A stretch of 64,000 bases of DNA from the NCBI GenBank assembly GCA_026225945.1, contig JAMJFZ010000181.1:558001-622000 (forward strand), given 5' to 3'. This document shows positions 55,851 to 64,000 of this stretch, piece after piece. The position numbers were made by a program, and so were the translations under genes. The notes under the pieces are model-generated. The model did not search any database, was not told the DNA's origin, and worked only from the letters and a program-made list of their open reading frames with translations. This stretch comes from Cricetomys ansorgei (taxonomy: Eukaryota; Chordata; Mammalia; Rodentia; Nesomyidae). Numbering within the stretch: position 1 is the first letter of the stretch; the number at the start of each line of letters is the position of its first letter.

Positions 55851-57371
55851 TGTATAAAACAAAACAAATAAATATGTTTATAGTAAGTAGAAAGAAAAAA
55901 CAATGTGCTAAAACAAGCCTTGTGGGGGAAAATTCTGGAAAATTTAAGACAGTAACAAATTTCCCCTAGTCCTTATAATGCTACAGATTGTCCCCTCGTA
56001 AACTGAGCCTATAATAAAGCAATGTTTGAGCCTTTTAGGCAAGAATCCAAATTTGAAGATGTTAAATCAGAAATGTTAAACAATTAATAAATTCATGTGT
56101 ATTCATTATATTAAGCAAGCTATTGTCAACCAATTAGCTGAATAATAAGCATAAGTAAATATATCATCAATCTGGCTAAGAAATATAAAAAATTTGAATA
56201 AATAAAGAATAATACCATGTTTCTGCATACTGGTAAGATAATTAAAATTGGATTATTTTTTTTTTTACTTTGCTAAAATAAAGATAAAGCTCCCTTTAAA
56301 ATGACCATTTGAAGAGATTTAAGTTGAAAAACATTAACCATGAAAAATATTAACATTAACAGATATCAAAATATCCTCCAAAGTTTCCAATGACTTGGTA
56401 GTATTAGTGCTTGAAAAAAAAGCATAATAAAAGAAAAAATTTTCAAAATATAAGAAAAAACAACAGTTTAGTCTACTTTTGAGGGATCATCTTAACTCAA
56501 TTAAAACTGTTATCAGATAAAAAGTTGAAGTAACAACTGAAAGCAGTGGGCTTCCTTTTCACTGTAGGAGCAGATAACTGCTAAATTTAACAAGTAAACT
56601 GGGACTATATTTTTTCTACCTATCTGTCACATCTGGCACTGCATTATAAATCTGATCCTGATTGGCATCCTTCCCCACTGTGCATTTTCCAACCACCAAG
56701 GTGCCGCCACTCTCATCTCTTTGCGAACCCAACTCCTTCCATTGGAACTGACATCAAACTCTCAAAGAGAAGTACCTGGTGACCTTCACTGGGAAGGCTC
56801 CTTTCGGCATATGTTGGTACTTTTCCCCTACTATTCACTTTCTATTCTTGTCATGCTAATTTATCAGTGCCTCTTTAAGACAGTTCTTCATGAACCTTGT
56901 GATTTGGTAATTCATTCAAGTTTAAATTTTCATCAAGTAGGTTCCAAGACGTGTCTTTCTAATAAACAGTCAGAAAAATGCTTTCAAGTAAAAAAACAAA
57001 CAAACAAAAACCTCTAATCTACTCACAAATCTCCTTTCATTGTTTGCTTCACTGCCTGCAAAGCAAGATTACTTCCTTATCCATAGATTTTTTTTTTGTC
57101 CACATTCACACTTACCTATTTCATAAAGACAAACGAGATCAAAATGCAACCTTCCAAACATATCATATTCTCCAATGATCAGATGAATCAATGCATTTTA
57201 TTATTAAAAATGTATTATTATCTGGAAATTAATATATGCAGCTTATTGAGTATCGAGTCATATTTGAGTAACATAATGATTATTCATAAATATAAAAGTA
57301 AAAGAGTTGGCTGTGTCTCTTTGGCACTGGCTCTGTTAGATTCACTGGACTACCCTTCACTCCACTCAATA
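55851..57371. other. AT-rich non-coding DNA
   Basis: About 1.5 kb, mostly very AT-rich. The part 56,600-56,960 is more balanced and holds a 98-codon frame without a domain. Unrecognised. Confidence 0.38.
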
Positions 57372-57740
57372 TTAGGTTGCTTATGCTGTCAGAACACAAT
57401 ACCCCAGACTGTTGGACTAGTGAAAATGTAATTCTTCATAATCTGGAGGCTGGAAGTCCAATATCAAGTTTGTAGTAGAGTTGATATCTGGTGAGCTGTC
57501 CTCAGTATCAGCAACCCTCCTCCTGGAACCTCAGGTGAGCATTCTTCTTTGCATTCACTCTTGACATTCCATTTACTTGTTAAGAGAACATCAGTTCTGG
57601 TAGTGAGACCTCACCCCTACGACACTCTTTAAATTTAACAGTCACCACAAAATTAGTTATCTTTTTTTTTTTAAATATGTATGAGACTTGGCTTCAACAA
57701 ATAAATTTATGGAGGGGTAAAAATTCAGTCTCAAACAGTA
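57372..57740 (-). mobile_element. MLT1 (MaLR) LTR relic
   Basis: Reverse complement of an MLT1-type LTR. Plus-strand order: gttgcttatgctgtcagaac, acaataccccagactgttgg, cataatctggaggctggaag, tccaatatcaagtttgtagt, tgagacctcacccctacgac and acttggcttcaacaaataaa. It is nearly the whole LTR, strongly diverged. Confidence 0.8.
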
Positions 57741-58551
57741 CCCCTTTCCACAGTAAAAATTAAATAAAAACAAAAACCAAAACTCTAGTGTTTCTGATAA
57801 ATACTATTTACCATAATTTTTAATTTTCATGGGAAATATATTTGGAGCACAATACGAGTGGTACAAATCAGAACATGAGAAAAATCCAATTATTTCTATT
57901 AACAGCTTTGCCTTTTCAGTGTTAATGGCATAAATTATTTTAGCCTGCCCTCCTTTCATTAGATATCCAGCTAATAGTTATTTACTAATTTGTGGTGCTT
58001 ACATATAACCAACACCTATAATTTTGAAACCTGTCCTTGGACAGATTTGAAAAGAAATGTGACCCTTTCTGTTGAATGAAGCATTTTAAACCACATTAAA
58101 CAAAAAAATGAAAAGATTGTTAAGCAATGATATGGTACACTAGAATTGCAAACAATTTTGCTTAATTATATGCTACTCTAGTAATGAATAGAATATGTAG
58201 ATGAACCCTTTAATGCATGTATAAATAAGATCAAATTTGAATAAATCACTAAACATACCAGCTGTATGTACCATTAGCTTCTTATTTGAGTCAGCTTCTT
58301 TCCTTGATTTTGGCCAAAACTTATTACTGTACCAGACAAACTGGTTTCAGTATATTAATTCTAAAATGCAATTGTACTAGTTAATAAATGCTAACTTTAG
58401 AGTGTGATGTCAGTATCACATTAAAGAATGAAAACAAAGCTAATTCCTCTTGGCTTAATTTGATCAAGAACAACCCCAACTATGAATTTTTCACTTCTGC
58501 CTCTGTATCTTCTCCCTGTCTATAATTAGTGGTTACTGGCCTCTTGGTATT

Positions 58552-58554
<3 letters not shown>
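57741..58554. other. AT-rich non-coding DNA
   Basis: No recognised family. Confidence 0.38.
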
Positions 58555-58647
<93 letters not shown>

Positions 58648-58654
58648 AGAGAGA
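58555..58654. repeat. Compound (CT)n-(CA)n-(GA)5 microsatellite
   Basis: CT repeats to 58,610 switch directly to CA repeats (58,611-58,644) and then five GA units. The terminal GA block is the complement of the CT block. Confidence 0.97.
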
Positions 58655-58659
58655 CTTGG

Positions 58660-59400
58660 CTCTATATTTATTGAACATCACCAGAAAACATGGTATAGGA
58701 AGAAATGAGAGATTCCTTAAGGACATCTGTAGGCATAGATGTTCACATTGATTTAATTAATTATTCTTGTGGGATCATGGCAGAGGACAGTTTATTCTTT
58801 GCTAATTTACTCCCTGGTCATAGAGTGTTTTAGCCTCCCTACAATCTAATCTTAAAGATACAAGCCTGGACCTAGAAGGTTTCAGTCTCCATGCAATCTT
58901 TAAACCTAAACCTAGAAATTTCAGCCTTTGAGACTTACTGCTGACTAAGTTCACTCTGACTAGCTGTATTCTGAACTCTGAACCATAAATTATAAGCCTT
59001 TTGCTTCTGATGCTGTTTTCTTTCTTAGCTTATTCTGGGTTGGTTCTGCTCTTCTCAGCTCCTCCTTCTGAACTGGACTGGCTGAACTAACTACACTCAA
59101 ACTGCTTGACTGAACTAACTTTCTGCTTCTCCCTGAGCTCTGGCTTTTGTCTGGTTCCCATCTGCTTCTGTCTGAGAGCTCGGAAGTGTCAGAGTACTTC
59201 CATACTCTGCTTCTACATTGCTTCTTTCTCTGAACCCAGAACTCTGTCTGTACACTTGCTTCTCCCTGTGAGTTCTGCCTCTGCCTTCCAAGTGCTGGGA
59301 TTAAAAGTGTGTGCTATTTTAGAATTAAAGGTGTGTACTAGTATTCTTTCTAACCTAGAGTAGCCATGCTGCTGGATTAATAGATTAAATGTTCTTCTAC
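58660..59400 (+). mobile_element. Probable LTR-like rodent repeat with B1 fragment
   Basis: A CTG/CTTCT-rich sequence with many recurring words (gaactctgaacc, ctgaactaact, ctgcttct, tccctgtgagttctgcctct), resembling a pyrimidine-rich rodent LTR-type repeat I have seen but cannot name. A reverse-complement B1 end (tgcctctgccttccaagtgc, tgggattaaaagtgtgtg) is fused at 59,270-59,340. Orientation of the main part is a guess. Confidence 0.45.
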
Positions 59401-59565
59401 AGACATCTGTAACAGTTTTACAAGAGATGAAGTCATTTTATTGACTCCAGCAGATTCAGAAGCACCAGGACAACAAACATACATTCTCTGGCTATATCTA
59501 TATAACGGTTTCAACATATGTGGTGGATATTTGTTGCATAAGGTTAATTTTGATCTTTTCGCTGT

Positions 59566-59667
59566 TTTCAACAAATGATTATCACATATATAGTACATAT
59601 GTGATATATAGTATATAGTGATATATATGTAGTGTATATATATATATATGATAATCATTTGTTGAAA
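59566..59667. repeat. AT-rich inverted repeat, 19-bp perfect arms
   Basis: The arm tttcaacaaatgattatca (59,566-59,584) is the exact complement of 59,649-59,667. The 64-base spacer is alternating AT/GT-type DNA and is itself largely self-complementary, so almost the whole 102-base block could fold into one hairpin. A worn third copy of the arm (aaatcattgttga) follows at 59,674-59,686. Confidence 0.95.
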
Positions 59668-59686
59668 TTTGTGAAATCATTGTTGA

Positions 59687-59727
59687 TATATATATACTAT
59701 ATAAATACACATAATATGTGATATATA

Positions 59728-59785
<58 letters not shown>
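59687..59785. repeat. (TA)n microsatellite with CA end
   Basis: TA-rich from 59,687, with a clean TA run at about 59,738-59,779 passing into a short CA stretch. The Tyr/Ile frames across it are low-complexity translation. Confidence 0.9.
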
Positions 59786-59787
<2 letters not shown>

Positions 59788-60239
59788 AACACACGTGTTT
59801 TACTCTAGGTCAAAATCATGGTTAGGTACACAATGTAAGATTATAAAAGCAAAGCTACGATTTAGCTTCAGTTACTGTAAAAACTGATTACATGAAAAAT
59901 CCGAGGCAAGCAAAGTTACATTGTTCTCATAAAGATAGGTTAAACCTAAACAGACTTAGTATACCTCAAGATTGCAGGCTAGACATAGTCTTAAAATGAT
60001 CTCGGGGGATAATTATAAATTTGCTGTGAGACTCATCAAATGTCCCTTCTTTTAGAAGTTGAGATATTCTCATAAAAATGTATCACTGTGTGTAATCAAG
60101 ACAGAAACTACCTAAAACTACACGAAACAGTAATTTATGAATTATAAATCTAATATAGTATTATTAGAGACAAACAGTTTTACTCAAAATCGTTTTCTAG
60201 CATAAAGCTCACTACAAAAAATCATTATTTTTTCAAATT
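59786..60239. other. AT-rich non-coding DNA
   Basis: No recognised family. Confidence 0.38.
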
Positions 60240-60450
60240 TGTACTTATTTAGTATTTCTGTAAGTGTATATGTATGTATATGTGTATGAGTAGGTAGCAT
60301 GTATGCTTAGTATGTGTATTGTGTGTGCATGTGTATGTGCCCACAGTATGGAATCAGAGGACAGCCTATGGGAATCACTCACTCTTTTATCTTGTGCAGG
60401 TATGAGCTCTGGTAACCAGGCTTGGTGGCAAGCACCTAAACCATTTGTAC
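60240..60450 (-). mobile_element. B3-type SINE
   Basis: Reverse complement of B3: a TG/TA-rich tail (60,255-60,345), aatcagaggacagcctatgg, gaatcactcactcttttatc, gtatgagctctggtaaccag and gcttggtggcaagcacctaa. Confidence 0.78.
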
Positions 60451-61084
60451 ATGCTTATTCATGAAATGAAACCATAGGAGGCATCGGTTTTACTAAAAGT
60501 GTATGATCTTACAATGAGGCACATATAAATTAAAATGGATTCTTTTCTTAATGACTCTCTTTTAAGCACTAAGTTTAAGAAGGGCATGCAGGGCTAGAAC
60601 AACAGGTCTCTGCTATGGAAGAGTCAAGAGGATTTGAATAGAAGATCAGAGATAAATGTTTTCTATGAAAATATAAGCATTCATAAACCTATGCTCATGC
60701 TATACACACATGCTATACACACATGCACACACACACACACACACATACACATACACATGCATGCACACACACAGTAATATATCTTTAACAATCCATAATC
60801 TTTCACTTTTTAAGTCTTATTTTAATTCCAGTGTGCTCTTTTCTTTGAGATGGGCTTATTTCCTTGAATTGCATGCCTTTTTTTCCCCCCTAGAGTGTAT
60901 TATTTTTGGAAATCTCCATTTAAAAAGAAATACTAGTTTTGTTAACAAAAACTTCATCAAAACTAAATAGAACTGAATTTTGAATTATACTGTCAATGCT
61001 AATAAGTTTTAAGTATTATTTCCATTATATGACTGTGAATTATTGTAAACATTAAATAATAATAATAATAATAATAAAATACAA
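60451..61084. other. Non-coding DNA with (CA)n and (AAT)n
   Basis: CA repeats with a few T interruptions lie at 60,725-60,773, and eight AAT units at 61,053-61,077. The rest is unrecognised. Confidence 0.7.
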
Positions 61085-61620
61085 ATGCCTCTGGTCCCTG
61101 CAATCCCTCCCAGCCCCCTCTTCCACAGGGTTCTAGGAGCACTGCAAGATGTTCGGCCCTGGGTCTCTGCATCTCCTTCCATCATCTGCCAGAGAAAGTC
61201 TCTCTAATGAAGAATGGGTTAGGCACCGATCTATGAGTAGAACCAGGAGAACAGACACCATGGAGTCAACTGACCAGCACTCTTATATGCTCAGAGAAAC
61301 TGAAGAGGAAGACATGGAGCCTACAGAGTCCCCTAAACATAGCTTATGGTGATCTGGCTTGGCGTTCTTGTGAAACTCCTACATGATGGAGACATGGGAG
61401 TGTCTCTAACCCTTTCACCTGTCCTTGGAACCCTTTTCTGCCTCATGGGTACCTTCCCTTGTTTCATCTTGTCGTGTCCTGTTTTAGCATGCCTTGATCT
61501 TTTCTGCGGAGAAGTAGGGGCAGAGGCAGAGGGAAGAGAGAAGATAGAAGGAGATGGGAGGAAGGGAGAGAGGAGAGCAGAAGTGTCAAGAAAGAAAGAA
61601 GAGAAATAAAAACTTTAAAA
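61085..61620 (+). mobile_element. L1 3' UTR with A-rich tail, plus joined repeat
   Basis: From about 61,250 to 61,620 this is a plus-strand rodent L1 3' UTR: gcttggcgttcttgtgaaac, gggagtgtctctaacccttt, ctgtccttggaacccttttc, a purine-rich patch and an A-rich end. It aligns in order with 19,195-19,484. The first part (gagcactgcaagatgttcgg, ctctctaatgaagaatgggt) is a different rodent repeat I cannot name. Confidence 0.75.
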
Positions 61621-61724
61621 AAATAAAAATGCCTTACCAGAAAAGATGTCTTGGAAAATTAGGCAGAAAACTTGCCTACTTTTCCTTTACATTCTTACTT
61701 CTGCTGGATGACAAACTAGTGACA

Positions 61725-61808
61725 TGGGCTCAGGATGAAGCTCAGTGGTAGAGTGCTTGCTTCACTTATACAAGAGTCTCTTCTCAAGGCTAGCACTGAA
61801 AAAGGGAA
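61725..61808 (+). mobile_element. ID-like SINE
   Basis: gggctcaggatgaagctcag, tggtagagtgcttgcttcac and ctcttctcaaggctagcact match the tRNA-derived ID head (A-box region agctcagtggtagagtgctt). No long A tail remains. Confidence 0.72.
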
Positions 61809-61834
61809 GACTAAATGACAAACTACTCTAAATA

Positions 61835-62460
61835 TTCTTGAAAAATTCTCCTCAGCCAAAAACATCATCAAGAAATAATCAAATGAACTTACTGGAAGAA
61901 AATGTCAACAGCATAAATATCTAACAAAAACTATTTGTCAGAGTACATGAAAAACTCTTGTAGTTCAATAACAAAACCACAAATAACATCTGATGAGTGA
62001 AGAAATTCTTAAATAGACTGTTTATAAAGAATATGCAATGTAACCCATGAGCACACAGAAAAGCTTAACCTAACTAGAATCAGAGAAATGCAAGTTGTCA
62101 TATATAATATCAGTTATCAATTTAATATATAGCAATCAAAAATAATACTCTTGTACAACTATATCTCATGTATAAATTAAAAATAATTCATTGAATCTAA
62201 GTAAGCAGATGTAAACCAGAATTTAAATCATAATGTTGCACAATTTAAAAAAAAGTTACCAAAAACAATCAACATTTCCAAAGAGCGGTATACTGTAATT
62301 TTTTTTATTATTCATCACCTGATAATCTGAGAAATCATCGAAACCTCATAAAATACCACCTTATGACAAAATGATTGTTGTTAGAAAGACAAAAAAAGTA
62401 AATCTTGAAGATGTAAAAATGTGTGCAAACTAGGTGCAATCAAGGAGGGAATGGACACAA
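61835..62460 (+). mobile_element. Ancient L1 (L1M-type), ORF2 C-terminal part
   Basis: aagaaataatcaaatgaac, ggaagaaaatgtcaacagca, actcttgtagttcaataaca, aaaagcttaacctaactaga, atcagagaaatgcaagttgt and ttagaaagacaaaaaaagta follow mammal-wide L1 order, strongly worn. A tandem or rearranged middle (62,100-62,330) blurs the alignment. Confidence 0.6.
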
Positions 62461-62617
62461 TTTCATTCAAGAGGAAAACTAAAAAAGGTGGGGTCAGGAC
62501 CAGAGGGCATAGCTTCGTCATCTTTCAACTAAACTGTCTACAAAATATTCCTTCCCCAAAGAATTCTCTGTTCTTCCATGTCCAATTTAACTATCATGGT
62601 TTTGTTATTTTCTTAAT

Positions 62618-62690
62618 TTCCTTGAATTGAACCCAGAGTCATGCATGTGCTCTGCAAGTAATGCTGGACAACTGAATTGCATCTCTCATC
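62618..62690 (-). mobile_element. ID-like SINE fragment
   Basis: Reverse-complement ID head: aattgaacccagagtcatgc, atgtgctctgcaagtaatgc, ctgaattgcatctctcatc. It directly precedes a same-orientation B1. Confidence 0.55.
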
Positions 62691-62697
62691 TTTGTGT

Positions 62698-62797
62698 TTT
62701 TGAGACAGGATCTGTCAAGCTGTCATCAGTATTAAGCTCATGATCTTCCTGCTCTGAAGTGCTGGGCTTACCTAGCACTTACCACCATAGCTAACAC
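62698..62797 (-). mobile_element. B1 SINE, worn
   Basis: Reverse complement: tgtttttgagacaggatctg, gctcatgatcttcctgctct, gaagtgctgggcttacctag and cacttaccaccatagctaac. The mid-part is deleted. Confidence 0.72.
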
Positions 62798-63544
62798 TAA
62801 TTAATCTCCTGATGTTAGGAGTCAAGAATCTAACTAAGGCTTGGATCCTGTATACATAAAGTTTTAATCAGAGATGCAGACCCTGCAGGAATTATTAGAA
62901 AGATATACTCGGGTTTGTAAAATAAGTTCATAGTCTGTGACACAAACACAGAAAAGGAAGATCACACATAGGCTAGAAACCCATGGTCTCTATAAGCTAA
63001 AACTGATATACCAAGAAGGCATAATAACAATGCTTTTTTTAAACTTCAAACCATGTCACATTGGTACTCACCTGGACTTGTCTGCCCAGATAGTTTCGCA
63101 GTAGTGCTTGGCACGTTGGCAGGAACAGGTTGTAAAATGGATTCATCTGGTCTGTCTTCCCATATAATCATTAAGACCCCACCAGCTGATCTCTCCACTA
63201 AGGCAGCTGGATCCATCAGATCACTCTGGAATCAGTCTACTGTCCACAAGTCTAGGTATGGATCCTTATTTGTTTGATCAAAGCAATCACAGAGTAGCAA
63301 AATTTCTTATAGAGAGAAAGACTCTTTGTTACATGGAAATGTAAAAACACATGCAGTCCTCTTTAACCTTCCATTCTGACTTCTTACTGTATGATATAGC
63401 AGTAAAGAGGCTGCAGGATTTTCCTATTGATAGAAGTAAATAAAGGAGCAGGGAAGTAGAGAAACAGGCTCAAATACATGCAGCTCGATGCATAATAAAG
63501 ATGATACTCCAGATCATTAGGCAGGAGCCGCACCAAACAATAAA
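62798..63544. other. Unique-looking non-coding DNA
   Basis: No family is recognised. Composition is more balanced at 63,050-63,270, where a 74-codon frame has no domain. Confidence 0.38.
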
Positions 63545-63760
63545 CAGTTCTGGATAATGATGCAAAAAATGGAAATTGGGTCTCTACTTCACGCTGAACA
63601 TAAGAAAAAAAATCAATGTCAGATGGATTAAAGACATCAGTGTGAAATCAGAAACTTTTAGAAAACTTTTAGTAAAAGGATAAAAGAAATATGCTGTTAA
63701 CAGAGAGGAAAAAGAATGACTCTAATCATTACAGAAAAGGATCTATTGAATTGCATTGAA
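63545..63760 (+). mobile_element. Ancient L1, ORF2 mid-region
   Basis: attgggtctctacttcacgc, tgtcagatggattaaagaca and gtgaaatcagaaacttttag correspond to the part of ORF2 seen at 17,580-17,690 in the large L1. In consensus order it lies upstream of the 61.8-kb piece, so the two are separate or rearranged copies. Confidence 0.6.
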
Positions 63761-64000
63761 CTGAGAACTTCATTTTCTCTTCCCACACTCACCTTGCAAA
63801 TATATCTGCAGTTAATTTTCACTAAATTAAAAATGGACTAGAAATGTACAGCTCTCGAGGCTCTAAAATGTAAATTTTCTTGATATATATGCATATAATG
63901 TTAAAGTTGCTCAGATGTATGTGGTTTTAGGGCTGACTACTTGATATTGGGTAACAACTCAAGGGACTCATTCCTGTGAAAGACTGATTCTCCCTTCTTT
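63761..64000. other. AT-rich non-coding DNA to the window end
   Basis: No recognised feature. Confidence 0.35.

Overview
This window looks like a piece of a muroid rodent nuclear genome. I can support no host protein-coding gene, no functional RNA gene, no CpG island and no bacterial or phage feature in it. The lineage call rests on the repeats: B1, B2/B3, B4 and ID-like SINEs, L1 elements whose 3' UTRs are of rodent (Lx-like) type, rodent MaLR/MT-type LTRs, and very long CA, CT, GAAA and TA microsatellites. The species cannot be fixed from the sequence alone. All family names below come from remembered consensus patterns, not from a database search.

Layout. 1-3,300: single-copy-looking DNA, a 20-bp tandem triplet, and two opposed L1 fragments. 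3,274-3,655: an unusual unclassified inverted repeat. 4-10 kb: mostly unique AT-rich DNA with scattered SINEs. 10.6-12.8 kb: two L1 3' pieces in opposite orientation. 13,351-19,484: the dominant feature, a near-full-length but dead L1 on the + strand, with ORF1 and ORF2 remnants, a long 3' UTR, a poly(A) tail and a plausible target-site duplication. 21-25 kb: a MaLR-type LTR, L1 3' pieces, old SINEs and a MER5-like hAT fossil. 25,511-27,726: a non-autonomous LTR retrotransposon with two LTRs, a polypurine tract, and an internal region holding a three-copy ~100-bp tandem repeat. 29.6-36.8 kb: ancient L1 sequence split by younger insertions, SINEs, a 200-bp polypurine microsatellite and a (TA)n tract. 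37-54 kb: largely unique AT-rich DNA with sparse SINEs, MIR fossils, an L1 piece at 42.6 kb and an LTR nested in an MLT1 relic at 45.4 kb. 54-64 kb: an ancient L1 split by two SINEs, one carrying a striking double palindrome, then an MLT1 relic, large CT/CA and TA arrays, and L1 pieces.

The sequence shows no cooperating gene system. Its story is layers of retrotransposition: Mesozoic-age relics (MIR, MLT1, L1M-type, MER5) cut by rodent SINEs and LTRs, with microsatellites grown from SINE tails. The longest open frames are decayed L1 or low-complexity translation. The observations most worth checking are structural: the double palindrome at 55,072-55,128, the AT-rich cruciform at 59,566-59,667, the inverted repeat at 3,274-3,655, the two-LTR element at 25.5 kb, and a CpG-retaining non-repeat island at 38.3 kb.
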